Part shown: piece by piece, positions 1-8,443 of the stretch
Position numbering within the stretch: the first letter of the stretch is position 1
How the letters are laid out: every line of letters starts with the position of its first letter
Origin: Sphingobium sp. AP50
GTDB lineage: Bacteria; Pseudomonadota; Alphaproteobacteria; Sphingomonadales; Sphingomonadaceae
Reading direction: 5' to 3'
NCBI RefSeq assembly: GCF_900109095.1
Contig: NZ_FNYZ01000003.1
Span: 62,001-126,000 of the forward strand
DNA: 64,000 nucleotides
Program-made: the position numbers and the translations under genes
Notes under the pieces: model-generated
Told to the model about the DNA's origin: nothing
The model's database searches: none
Seen by the model: only the letters and a program-made list of their open reading frames with translations

Positions 1-1038
1 GGGAGCGCTTTCCTGCCCGTTATTCACGTCGGACTGCTCGATCGAATGGCTGTTGGGCAGGTCATATTTCAGACCTTCCGTTTCCTTCGCCGATTCCTTG
101 CCGGCGCCGCCCATCTGGTCGATGTGCATCAGGTCGCTCATGCAACGCTGACCGGGCTTGACGCACATGTTGACCACCGCGTCGAACAGCTTTGCTTCGC
201 TGGTGCCATAATAAGCGACGGGCGCTTTTTCGGTCGGCTTGGCAAGGGTCAGATAGGCCGCGCGGTCAAGCGGGGTCTGGCTGGCCTTCACCTTGGCCAC
301 CCAGGCGTCGAAGCCGGCGCGGTCCATGGCTTTGTACCCGAAGCGCATATGGGTGAAGCCCGCGCCCGAGAAGTTGGCGGAGAAGCCGGTGCTGGACACG
401 GGCTTGTTGGCGACGGCGTGGAGCTGCGTCTTCATGCCGGGCATCGCATAGATCTGGCCGGCGAGTTCGGGAACGTAGAAGCTGTTCATCACGGTCGATG
501 CGGTGATGTCGAAGCGGACCGGAACATTGGTGGGCAGGGCCAGTTCGTTGACCGTTGCGATACCCAGTTCAGGATAGATGAAGAGCCATTTCCAGTCGAG
601 CGCGACCACTTCGACCGTCAGCGGCTTGACCTTGGGGTCGATCGCGGTGGTCGAGTCGATCCGGTCGAGCGGACGATAAGGGTCCAGCTTGTGCGTGCTA
701 ACCCAGGTCACGGCGCCCAGCGCGATGATGATCAGCAGCGGGGCCGACCAGATCAGCAGTTCCAGCTTGGTGCTATGATCCCAGTCGGGGTCATAATCCT
801 TGTCGACCGCGTCGTTCGTGGCGCGATAGCGCACCGCGAACCATACGACCATCGCCATGACGGGGATGACGATGAGGAGCATCAGCGCGACCGAAATCAG
901 GATCAGATCGCGTTGCTGCACCGCAATGTCGCCCGACGGGTTCATCACGACCCAGTTGCAGCCCGCCAGCGGCGCCGCAAGAATCGGAGCGGACCAGCGC
1001 AAACGCCTGATCCAGTTGGGGGAGAGTGGGTTAGCCAT
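1..1038 (-). CDS. cyoA: Ubiquinol oxidase subunit II (CyoA), 3' end outside window
   Basis: Subunit II of the cytochrome bo3 ubiquinol oxidase, a proton-pumping terminal oxidase of the inner membrane. 346 codons are readable from the ATG at 1038 and no stop is reached, so the C-terminus, and probably cyoB/C/D, lie beyond base 1. A lipoprotein signal ends in PLAGC (Cys27). Two membrane helices (about 46-68 and 93-113) precede a periplasmic cupredoxin domain. Where cytochrome c oxidases have the CuA cysteine motif this protein reads NFSGAGFTHM (222-231) without cysteine, the pattern of quinol-oxidising enzymes. AAGGA upstream of the ATG is the likely ribosome binding site. It is divergent from the MFS gene at 1229, so both promoters must lie in 1039-1228. 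Confidence 0.93.
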   Translation of the reverse strand, partial: MANPLSPNWIRRLRWSAPILAAPLAGCNWVVMNPSGDIAVQQRDLILISVALMLLIVIPVMAMVVWFAVRYRATNDAVDKDYDPDWDHSTKLELLIWSAPLLIIIALGAVTWVSTHKLDPYRPLDRIDSTTAIDPKVKPLTVEVVALDWKWLFIYPELGIATVNELALPTNVPVRFDITASTVMNSFYVPELAGQIYAMPGMKTQLHAVANKPVSSTGFSANFSGAGFTHMRFGYKAMDRAGFDAWVAKVKASQTPLDRAAYLTLAKPTEKAPVAYYGTSEAKLFDAVVNMCVKPGQRCMSDLMHIDQMGGAGKESAKETEGLKYDLPNSHSIEQSDVNNGQESAP

Positions 1039-1228
1039 GGCGCGCGCCTAATCCTTCCGCACAGAGTCGGATAGTGGGCAATTTGTCCAATTGTGTGCGA
1101 ACGCAAAAAATGTTTGGGATATGGGATACTGCTTAGACTCTGCGTGTTTTCTGTTATGCTGTGATTCCACGGCCACTGGCAGACGATATAACAACCGCAC
1201 CGGTGGCCCTGCCAAGGAGCGGATGTCT

Positions 1229-2560
1229 ATGAGTTCTGGGGCCATTGCCTTCACCTCCACGCCACTTGAGGATGATGCGCGCAATATCAATGCGCGTGAC
1301 CATTCCATCGCGCCGGGTGATATTTCCATCGGGGTGATCATCGGTCGCACCTCCGAGTTTTTCGATTTCTTCGTGTACGCGATCGCTTCCGTGATCGTGT
1401 TTCCACACCTGATCTTTCCCTATGTGGATGCCCTGACCGGCACCCTTTATTCCTTCGCCATCTTTGCCGTCGCGTTCGTCACCCGGCCCCTGGGATCGCT
1501 GATCTTCATGGCGATCGACCGGCGCTATGGACGCGGCACCAAGCTGACGGGGGCCCTGTTCCTGCTGGGCAGCTCCACCGTCGCGATCGCCTTTCTACCG
1601 GGATATGAGACGATTGGCCACTATGCTGCGGTCGTCCTGATCATTTTGCGCGCGGCGCAGGGTATCGCGCTGGGCGGCACCTGGGATGGTCTGGCCTCGC
1701 TCCTGTCGCTCAATGCGCCGCAGCATCAGCGTGGCTGGTACGCCATGGTGCCGCAGTTGGGCGCGCCGCTGGCGCTGATCGTGGCGAGTGGCCTGTTCGC
1801 TTTCTCCATCCTCAACATGACCGAAGCCGATTTTCTCGACTGGGGCTGGCGCTATCCCTTCTTCGTAGCCTTTGCGATCAATGTCGTGGCGCTGTTCGCC
1901 CGACTGCGCATCGTGGTGACGCACGAATTCGAACGGCTGTTCGAACAGCGGGATTTGCAACCCTCGCCGGTGCTGCCGACGCTGCAGAAGGAAGGCCGCA
2001 ATATCATCATCGGTGCGTTTGCGCCGCTGGCCAGCTTTGCGCTGTTCCATATGGTGACGGTGTTCCCGCTCTGCTGGGTCGCACTCTATACCGACCAGCC
2101 GTTGGATCGCTTCCTCATCATCGAGATGATCGGTGCATCCGTCGGCCTGCTCGCCATCGTCGTGTCCGGTTTCATCGCCGACCAGATCGGTCGTCGCTCG
2201 CTGCTCGGCTGGTCGGCGCTGGGCATCGCGATCTTCGCGCTGATGGCGCCGCTGCTGCTGAATGGCGGGGAGCTGGGCGAAGTCGCCTTCATGATCCTGG
2301 GCTTCATGCTGCTCGGCCTGTCCTTCGGTCAGTCGTCCGGCGTGGTGGCGTCCAACTTCGCGACGGAAGCGCGCTATACAAGTTCGGCGCTGACGTCCGA
2401 CCTTGCTTGGCTGGTCGGTGCGGGCTTCGCGCCGCTGCTGGCCCTGCTGCTGTCGGTGAAGTTCGGTTTGGCCGCTTCGGGTATCTATCTGCTGTCCGGT
2501 GCGGTCGCGACCATGGTGGCGCTGTACGTCAATAAAGAACTCGCCGGGCGCGACCGTTAA
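1229..2560 (+). CDS. MFS transporter
   Basis: Twelve-helix major facilitator superfamily permease of 443 aa. The reading frame is open further upstream, but the ATG at 1229 is chosen because AAGGAG (1214-1219) sits 9 nt before it; the ATG at 1223 would be too close. A charged loop after the second helix carries DRRYGRGTK, the MFS signature between TM2 and TM3, and RTSEFFDFFVY in TM1 resembles the metabolite:H+ symporter branch. The substrate cannot be read from sequence. It is divergent from cyoA, and its stop codon overlaps the stop of the convergent glycosyltransferase gene. Confidence is high for the family and low for any specific function. Confidence 0.85.
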   Translation: MSSGAIAFTSTPLEDDARNINARDHSIAPGDISIGVIIGRTSEFFDFFVYAIASVIVFPHLIFPYVDALTGTLYSFAIFAVAFVTRPLGSLIFMAIDRRYGRGTKLTGALFLLGSSTVAIAFLPGYETIGHYAAVVLIILRAAQGIALGGTWDGLASLLSLNAPQHQRGWYAMVPQLGAPLALIVASGLFAFSILNMTEADFLDWGWRYPFFVAFAINVVALFARLRIVVTHEFERLFEQRDLQPSPVLPTLQKEGRNIIIGAFAPLASFALFHMVTVFPLCWVALYTDQPLDRFLIIEMIGASVGLLAIVVSGFIADQIGRRSLLGWSALGIAIFALMAPLLLNGGELGEVAFMILGFMLLGLSFGQSSGVVASNFATEARYTSSALTSDLAWLVGAGFAPLLALLLSVKFGLAASGIYLLSGAVATMVALYVNKELAGRDR

Positions 2561-3426
2561 ATCGCGCGCCGCATTCGCTGAAGCGCCTTTCGGTCGAACC
2601 ATCCGGTCAGGCCGGGGCGCGGACGCCAGCGGGGCAGCCAGTCCGCATAGAGGCTGGACAGACGCGCGGGGAGGCCATCTGGCCCCTCGCGCGTCATGAT
2701 GTCCGACACGATCCGGTTCTGATAGAAACGGACAGAATAATTGATCAGCCTTTTATATTGCATGGTCCATGTCGACGGGCGGGCAAGGCCCACCATTTCG
2801 GCCAGAAAGCCCGCATCGTCGCAATGCCGCACCCGGTCATGCACCCAGTGGCTGTCATCCTTCAGGTCCGTATGCGCCCAGGCGGCGACCAGTCCATCGT
2901 CTCCGATCAGATCGTCGGGCAGGCGCAGCCCGCGCCGCCGGATCGTCGCGACGAAGCGGCCTGACAGCGCATAAAGATCACCGAACAGCCCGCCTTCGGC
3001 CCGCAACCCCTCCCGATAGGCCTGCGCCATGCGGCCGTTCATCGGCATGCCGGCAACGGCGTTGGCGTGCGGATGCGCGGCGAGATGGGCCACCAGCGCG
3101 TCGAAGGAGCCGGACATGATTTCCGCGTCGCCATCCATGAAGATTACGGCCGCTTCGGTCCCGGTGAGCAGATGATGGACGAAGTGGTTCCAGGTCCGCG
3201 ACTTGCCGCCCTGTACGATATCATGGACGATGATGTTCGCCCGGCCGCCCGCCGCCGCCTTTGCCCTCTCCACAGTCGCGTCGGTGGTGCCGTTCACCAG
3301 TACATGAAAGATGGTGTCCGCCCGGTCGAGCGGCAGTGAGGCGAGGCAGAGGCCAATCCGGCGCTCCTCCTGATGGGCGAAGATCGCCACAGCGACGGAG
3401 GCGGGGGGCAGGGGCGCGGCGGACAT
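2557..3426 (-). CDS. Family 2 glycosyltransferase
   Basis: Predicted GT-A fold glycosyltransferase (289 aa) without membrane helices or signal peptide. The N-terminus VAVAIFAHQEERRI resembles the nucleotide-sugar binding start of family 2 enzymes, and FMDGDAEI (DGD at 98-100) is the DxD metal/nucleotide-sugar motif. The frame is open up to 3489, but the ATG at 3426 starts only 4 nt after the ammonium transporter stop, so the two genes look co-transcribed. Donor and acceptor are unknown. Its TAA shares bases with the TAA of the convergent MFS gene. A role in cell-envelope polysaccharide or glycolipid synthesis is possible but not shown. Confidence 0.75.
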   Translation of the reverse strand: MSAAPLPPASVAVAIFAHQEERRIGLCLASLPLDRADTIFHVLVNGTTDATVERAKAAAGGRANIIVHDIVQGGKSRTWNHFVHHLLTGTEAAVIFMDGDAEIMSGSFDALVAHLAAHPHANAVAGMPMNGRMAQAYREGLRAEGGLFGDLYALSGRFVATIRRRGLRLPDDLIGDDGLVAAWAHTDLKDDSHWVHDRVRHCDDAGFLAEMVGLARPSTWTMQYKRLINYSVRFYQNRIVSDIMTREGPDGLPARLSSLYADWLPRWRPRPGLTGWFDRKALQRMRRAI

Positions 3427-3430
3427 GGCC

Positions 3431-4702
3431 TTAGCGGAAGTCCCAACCCTGCTGGCCATGCTGCACGCCGTCCAGCCCGTCGGCCTCATCCTGCGGGCTG
3501 ACCCGCATCGGGATGATGACGGAGACGATCAGCGCCGCGATCGCGCTGCCGACCATGGCCCACAGCGCCACCACGACCACGCCGATGACCTGGCTGACCA
3601 GTGCGCCGGTCAGGCTGATATTCGCGTCGAACCCAACTCCGCCCAGCAAGGGCAGAACGAAGATCGGCAGCAACAGCGCTCCGGTGATGCCGCCCAGCCC
3701 GTGGATGACGAAGACGCCCGCGCCGTCATCGATGCGACGGCCGATAATCACATAACCCAACCGACATATAAGGGCGGCGATCAGACCGATCAGCATCGCG
3801 CCCCCGGTCCCGACCAGTGCGGCCGACGCCGATATGGCGGCGATCCCCGCCAGCGCGCCGGACAATATGCCGGTCGCGCTGCTGCGCGCGCCCATCAACT
3901 TATCGAGCAAGGCCCATGTCAGCGCGGCGGCGCAGGCGGCGAAATGATGGTTGAGGATGGCGGTAGCGGCATCATCCGTCGCGCCCAGCGCCCAGCCGCC
4001 GATCACGCCCGACAGACCGACCCATAGCAGCGCGCCGCCTGCCATAGTCAGCACCGGCGCATGGCCCGCCGTCGTGGCGTCGCGCCGCGCGCCCACGATC
4101 AGCGCCAGCGCCAGCGCGGAAAAGCCCGCCAGCCCATGCACCACCAGTCCGCCGGCAAAATCCATGACGCCAAGGTTGGCGAGCCAGCCGCCGCCCCAGG
4201 CCGCATGGGCGACCGGCACATAGACCAGCAGCAGCCAGAGCGGCGTGAAGCCGATCCACCAGCCGATCGGCGTCCGCTCCGCCACCGCGCCCACCATCAG
4301 GCAGGCGGCCAGCAGCGCAAGGCCAAGCTGGAACAGGACGAAGGCCGATTCGGGTATGGTCAGCGCGTCGCGCAACTGGCCCAGATTGGCGAGCAGCAGA
4401 TTGGCGCCGCCGCCCAGCCAGTCGCCACCGGGCGCATAGGTCAGGCTGTAGCCCGCAATCGCCCATGTCAGCGACGCCGCCGCCACGACCCCCGCGCCCT
4501 GCGCCATCACCGACAGCGCGCTGCGCACATTCACCCCGCCCGTATAGCGCAGCATCAGCCCCGGCAGCGCCGCCAGCAGCACCAGCAGCGCGCACAGGAT
4601 CATCCACCCGGTATCGCCGCTATCGGCCACCGCCACCTGCGCAAAGGCAGGCCGGGGCAGCGCCAGCGCGGCAAGGAAGGGCAGGGCAAAAGTGAAGCGC
4701 AT
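3431..4702 (-). CDS. amt: Ammonium transporter, Amt family
   Basis: Inner-membrane ammonium channel of 423 aa with a cleavable signal peptide (about 1-21, ending AFA) followed by eleven hydrophobic segments. The two pore histidines are His189 in DFAGGLVVH and His334 in FVIHGLGG; VGAVAER near 137-143 matches the conserved VGAxAER stretch. The C-terminal tail DGLDGVQHGQ resembles the cytosolic tail that contacts GlnK in this family. No glnK is adjacent, unlike many glnK-amtB operons, and the sequence around helices 6-7 (WVGLSGVIGGWALG) departs from the common form, so this may be a divergent paralogue. It is followed after 4 nt by the glycosyltransferase gene. I found no convincing sigma-54 promoter upstream. 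Confidence 0.9.
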   Translation of the reverse strand: MRFTFALPFLAALALPRPAFAQVAVADSGDTGWMILCALLVLLAALPGLMLRYTGGVNVRSALSVMAQGAGVVAAASLTWAIAGYSLTYAPGGDWLGGGANLLLANLGQLRDALTIPESAFVLFQLGLALLAACLMVGAVAERTPIGWWIGFTPLWLLLVYVPVAHAAWGGGWLANLGVMDFAGGLVVHGLAGFSALALALIVGARRDATTAGHAPVLTMAGGALLWVGLSGVIGGWALGATDDAATAILNHHFAACAAALTWALLDKLMGARSSATGILSGALAGIAAISASAALVGTGGAMLIGLIAALICRLGYVIIGRRIDDGAGVFVIHGLGGITGALLLPIFVLPLLGGVGFDANISLTGALVSQVIGVVVVALWAMVGSAIAALIVSVIIPMRVSPQDEADGLDGVQHGQQGWDFR

Positions 4703-5080
4703 CGGTGGGACCTGACTGTCAAAACTGGCAAGGGTCTAGCGGAAGGCTGGTAAAGTTTTCGATAAGCAAGAGCGTGGCGTTTGGGGCAACGGCGACCGGT
4801 GGAGGGGCAACGCGACGGTGCGGCCGAAGTTCACAGTGTCGTCGGGCTTTTTCGGCCCGAAGCGTCCGCGAAGCGCTTGCAACGCACCGCGAAAGCGTCT
4901 CCGACGCGCCACTTGGGTCACGGCGGCGCGTCACAGGTGATCATGGTGACGCGGCAGTGACGCGATGTAGGTGCGTTAACGGCGCGTTGGGCACGCGATG
5001 ACGGCGCGGGAGGAAAAAGGACGGCTGTTTCATCCATCAGGATAGATCAGAGAAAATCCTACATTGGAAGGGAGTTGAGG
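4703..5080. other. Intergenic region without a recognisable gene
   Basis: Between amt and the small ORF at 5081. It must hold the amt promoter (leftward). The only structure I see is a weak inverted repeat near 4847-4865 (TCGGGC / GCCCGA around a T-rich loop), with no U-run in a position to terminate transcription. ORFs reading through it have the base pattern of non-coding DNA. Confidence 0.5.
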
Positions 5081-5203
5081 ATGGTAGAGCCACAGACGGT
5101 GCAGTTTGGAGCGCAGGCTTTAGAAAAAGCTACCATTCCAATGGCGGCGGCTCCTGCCCCACCCGAGGAATTCAGCGCTAAATTTGCTCTCCAATGGCCT
5201 TAA
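5081..5203 (+). CDS. Small hypothetical protein (40 aa)
   Basis: A 41-codon ORF starting at ATG 5081 after a strong purine-rich stretch (AAGGGAGTTGAGG) and ending in TAA at 5201-5203. The product starts MVEPQTVQFG, has an Ala/Pro-rich middle (PMAAAPAPPEE) and ends FALQWP, with no transmembrane segment. I do not recognise it. It lies 178 nt upstream of the DUF2971 gene on the same strand, and both have base composition below the genome norm, so they may have arrived together. The main support is the ribosome binding site; without homologues it remains tentative. Confidence 0.4.
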   Translation: MVEPQTVQFGAQALEKATIPMAAAPAPPEEFSAKFALQWP

Positions 5204-5381
5204 ATAGGCTGCGACAATCGACTGATTGTTTTGCCCGCCTCAAAACAGGTTTCCAGTGATATGTATCTGCAATCATCAGTTGAGCGGCCGCTGCCTCCTA
5301 TACTGGCCCGATTGTCGAAGGGGGAGCGGTCCATTCCTATTCTGACTACACCAAGCAAGCCCGCCGCTGTATGGCTACGAA

Positions 5382-6356
5382 ATGCTAGATGATACAGCCG
5401 CCCACGAATTGCTCACGTCGGTCTTCTATTCGGAAAATGAGGGCCTTCTGGAACGCCTCCAAGCTGGAGTGCAATTCGCGCATTACACCAGCGCCGAGAC
5501 GGCGATGCGGATCATTCAGAGCCAAGGGGCAGAGCGGGCGATATGGCTCCGCAATTCCACCGAAATGAACGATTTCGCTGAAATTGAATACGGCTGCTTT
5601 TGGCTGAACAAGTGCCTAGAAGACCCCTCAGTTAACACACGGATGCTACACCTAGCGCAAGCGTTGGGGCTGAACATTGTTGATCTTATGGGCTCAATGA
5701 ATGCGTCAAGTCGCCAGTTGAAAGTGGGCACTTTTCTGCTCAGTCTATCGGAACACCGCGCCACTGATAATACCGGAACGCTCAGCATGTGGCGTGCCTA
5801 TGGCGGACACGCCAATGTGTGCATCGTCTTGAAAGCCGAGCCGCTCGCTGGCGATCAGGACGCTTATTCTGTCGATCTAGTAGCTGTGGATTATAACGGC
5901 GAAGACGGTTTTATGCGCCGGATCACAAAGCGTTTGGATAATATCGAAGATAATCTCGAAGCGCTGAAGCTCTGCAATCCCCAATGGGTACGATCAAACT
6001 GGCTGCTGTCGATTGAAGAATTGGTTCTCTCCACGAAAGATCCGGGATTCCATGAAGAGAAGGAATGGCGGATAATCCATCGACCCTCGCGTAAATGGTC
6101 GGCGCTGAACGTGCCGAGCAAGGTCGTGTCTGTTGGCGGCATTGTTCAGCTAATCCACTATCTCCCATTCCAAAATTTTCCGGAACATAATCTCAACGGT
6201 GTGGAACTCGAAGAAATTTTGGATCGGATCATTATTGGGCCAACGCCTAACCCCGCTTTGGTTCGAGAGGCATTCATCCGTCTGCTGCACGATGCGAACA
6301 TTACAGACGCGGAGAGGCGTGTCGTAATCAGCAATATCCCCTTGCGTCGTTACTAA
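5382..6356 (+). CDS. DUF2971 domain protein
   Basis: Soluble protein of 324 aa. The N-terminal part FAHYTSAETAMRII...WLRNSTEMNDFAE (about 32-62) and the later GTLSMWRAYGGHANV (about 131-145) match the layout of DUF2971, a family of unknown biochemical function that often occurs in variable genomic regions. The gene is visibly poorer in G+C than its neighbours, with codons such as TTA, ATA and AAT that are rare elsewhere here, which suggests horizontal acquisition. The ATG at 5382 is the first in frame after a TGA at 5343 and has no strong ribosome binding site. No integrase, transposase or toxin-antitoxin partner is visible nearby. No function is assigned. Confidence 0.8.
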   Translation: MLDDTAAHELLTSVFYSENEGLLERLQAGVQFAHYTSAETAMRIIQSQGAERAIWLRNSTEMNDFAEIEYGCFWLNKCLEDPSVNTRMLHLAQALGLNIVDLMGSMNASSRQLKVGTFLLSLSEHRATDNTGTLSMWRAYGGHANVCIVLKAEPLAGDQDAYSVDLVAVDYNGEDGFMRRITKRLDNIEDNLEALKLCNPQWVRSNWLLSIEELVLSTKDPGFHEEKEWRIIHRPSRKWSALNVPSKVVSVGGIVQLIHYLPFQNFPEHNLNGVELEEILDRIIIGPTPNPALVREAFIRLLHDANITDAERRVVISNIPLRRY

Positions 6357-6385
6357 AACCATTCAGCTAAGTTAGCTAAGATTCA

Positions 6386-7402
6386 CTACAGCTTAGGCTG
6401 AGAAGCCACCCCAGCCACCCCAACCCCATCATCCCCCTTCACCGGCATCAACTCCCGTATCACGCCCCAATAGCCCCGCGTCACATGCGCGTCCGCGGCA
6501 TAGGCGGGGTCCTGCATCATATGCACATGCAGGCGGCGCAGATTGTGCCAGGGGACGGAGGGGAACAGATGATGTTCCAGATGATAGCTGACGTTGAGCG
6601 GCCCGATCAGCACGCGGTCGACCAGCGTGGGGAGGATGGTGCGGGTGCCGTTCAGTTCGCTGGTGTCGGCGACGCCATTATGTTCGGCCATCGCCCGGAT
6701 GCGGTTGAAGATATTGGCCCAGAGATATTGGGGGATCAGGAACAGCCCCAATATCTGCCAGCGCCAGGGCGACCAGAGGACGAGGCCATAGACCACCACC
6801 GCCCACACCACATAGCGGATGCGCAGCGCCAGCCGATAATCGAAGCCGAAGCGGCGGGGATTGTGGAAATTGGCGAGCGGGGACCAGACCCGCGCGGCGC
6901 GGGCGACGCGATAATAGTTGAGGCCCAGCAGGCTGCGCAGGAACAGCACGACCATGCCCGCGCCATCCTTGGGGAAATGCTGGTCCGGGTCCTTGCGCTG
7001 GACCCGATAATCATAGTCGCGCGACGTGTTGGTATGGCGGTGATGCACCATATGCGCCACGCGATACAGGTCGACGCTGAACGCCAGCGGGTAGGCGACG
7101 AACAGGTCGCCGATCAGATCATTGGCCCGGCGATTGCTGAACAGCATATTGTGGCAGGCTTCATGCATCATCACCGCCAGACACTGGATGCGGGTGCCGA
7201 TGACGAAGCCGGCCAGCAGATAGACGGGCAGGCTGTCGGCCCGGATGGCGACCACGCAGGCGCCGATCATCACCGCCCATTGAAAGACGAGCAGCAGCGC
7301 GTTGCGCATATTGGGGACGACGGAAAGCTGGCGGATCAGCGGCATCGTGCCGCGGCGCGAATAGCGATATCCTGCCGGCCGATCATGGGCGCTGTCTTCC
7401 AT
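6386..7402 (-). CDS. Membrane fatty acid desaturase
   Basis: Integral-membrane di-iron desaturase/hydroxylase of the FA_desaturase superfamily, 338 aa. All three histidine boxes are intact: HEACH (80-84), HMVHH (117-121) and HLEHH (274-278), with hydrophobic segments at about 36-75 and 192-228. These enzymes use O2 and an electron donor to introduce a double bond or hydroxyl into an acyl or related chain. The substrate (phospholipid acyl, sphingolipid or carotenoid) cannot be told from the boxes alone. No ferredoxin or reductase gene is adjacent. The gene is monocistronic, with its promoter in 7403-7534, next to a dispersed repeat. Confidence 0.88.
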   Translation of the reverse strand: MEDSAHDRPAGYRYSRRGTMPLIRQLSVVPNMRNALLLVFQWAVMIGACVVAIRADSLPVYLLAGFVIGTRIQCLAVMMHEACHNMLFSNRRANDLIGDLFVAYPLAFSVDLYRVAHMVHHRHTNTSRDYDYRVQRKDPDQHFPKDGAGMVVLFLRSLLGLNYYRVARAARVWSPLANFHNPRRFGFDYRLALRIRYVVWAVVVYGLVLWSPWRWQILGLFLIPQYLWANIFNRIRAMAEHNGVADTSELNGTRTILPTLVDRVLIGPLNVSYHLEHHLFPSVPWHNLRRLHVHMMQDPAYAADAHVTRGYWGVIRELMPVKGDDGVGVAGVASQPKL

Positions 7403-7534
7403 GGCGGCCTGCCTCCCTATGCCCCGTCAGCCTGAGCGCCATGCTATGGATGGTGCGATGCAGCGTCAAGCATTGCGCCCGGACGGGTGGGATTGAGGCT
7501 TCTACGGAATTGCGCCTTCAATCAGACCCACATC

Positions 7535-7702
7535 CGTTCGTCCTGAGTAGCCATTGAGCTTGTCGAAATGGCGTATCGAAGGATCAGGCGCAGCGCTGGA
7601 TGCTTCGATACGGGTCTTCGACTTCACCTTTGGTGAAGTTTATCCTGAGCGCCTGCTGCAAGCAGGCAGTCGAAGGGCTCAGCCCCTACTCAGCACGAAC
7701 GG
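7535..7702. repeat. Dispersed palindromic repeat, type A (copy 1)
   Basis: Starts CGTTCGTCCTGAGTAGCC and ends with the reverse complement of that theme, CTACTCAGCACGAACG. Inside are inverted TATCGAAGG / CTTCGATA and TTCGACTTC / GAAGTCGAA blocks. The same unit recurs at 10876, 28735, 33441 and 53944, with decayed forms at 13549 and 43975. It fills most of the gap between the desaturase and GIN-domain genes; I see nothing else between 7403 and 7723. Confidence 0.85.
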
Positions 7703-7723
7703 TTCAGATCAAAAGCACATGCC

Positions 7724-8443
7724 CTAATAACTCTCGCCGCCGCACAGCACCTTGCCGACGCCGCGATTGTCGACGGTGCAGGCCGGCTTGCCTGCGATCG
7801 TCACGTCGCCGGTTCCGGTCGACGTCACCGTCGCATTGACGTCGGTCGTCAGGGCGATATTGCCCGCGCCGTCGTTGAAGATGGTCGCCTGTCGCGCGCG
7901 CAGCGGCTCGGCGGCCACGCTGCCCGGCCCGGTCAGGCGGATATTGGCGACCCCGGTGCGTCCGGTCAGCGTCGCCCGTCCACCGCCCGCCAGCGTCACA
8001 TCGACCTGATCGAGTTGCACATCCGCGATGCCGACATCGCCATTGCCGCCCAGGATGATTTCGCCGCGCAGCCCCTTCATCCGGTTGATCGCGATCGATC
8101 CGCCGCCGGTCAGCACCACCCGCTCGACCATGCCGGTCGACAGGCGTAGCGTCGCGGCGCCGCTGCGCTTCTCACCGGCCTGCCGATCCATGCTGATGGT
8201 CAGCAGGCGGCCCGATACCTCGACTTTCAGCCGGTCTAGCGCGGTCTGATCGCCCTCGGCACGGGCGGACACGCCCATGCCGGTGGCCAGGATGACGGTG
8301 ACGGGCGCGTCGACCCGGATCGCGTCGAAACTGGTGAGGGTGAAGCCGCGCGTCGCCGCACCAGCGGGCGCGGCGATCGCCAGGGGGATCAGGATCAGGG
8401 GGCGCAGCGCGCCTCGCCGGGACCAACTCCGCTTGTCGTGCAT
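7724..8443 (-). CDS. GIN domain (DUF2807) exported protein
   Basis: Protein of 239 aa with a signal peptide (about 1-30, ending AGAA). After it, FTLTSFDAIRVDAPVTV begins a GIN domain (DUF2807, putative auto-transporter adhesin head), a right-handed beta-helix-like fold. Many short glycine-rich rungs follow (VVLTGGGSI, EIILGGNGDV, VTLAGGGRA, NIRLTGPGS). The C-terminus has a cysteine pair (CTVDNRGVGKVLC). The frame stays open upstream, but the ATG at 8443 is where signal-peptide character begins. It overlaps the upstream GIN lipoprotein gene by 49 nt in another frame. The family's function is unknown; a cell-surface or periplasmic binding role is inference. Confidence 0.75.
   Translation of the reverse strand: MHDKRSWSRRGALRPLILIPLAIAAPAGAATRGFTLTSFDAIRVDAPVTVILATGMGVSARAEGDQTALDRLKVEVSGRLLTISMDRQAGEKRSGAATLRLSTGMVERVVLTGGGSIAINRMKGLRGEIILGGNGDVGIADVQLDQVDVTLAGGGRATLTGRTGVANIRLTGPGSVAAEPLRARQATIFNDGAGNIALTTDVNATVTSTGTGDVTIAGKPACTVDNRGVGKVLCGGESY

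Noticed and set aside
46..1074. 342-codon open frame on the plus strand at the window start
   Set aside because: Shadow of cyoA, which continues without a stop on the minus strand to base 1 and has a lipobox and cupredoxin sequence.
5041..6360. Prophage or integrative element around the DUF2971 gene
   Set aside because: No integrase, transposase, tRNA boundary or direct repeats were found; only composition differs.
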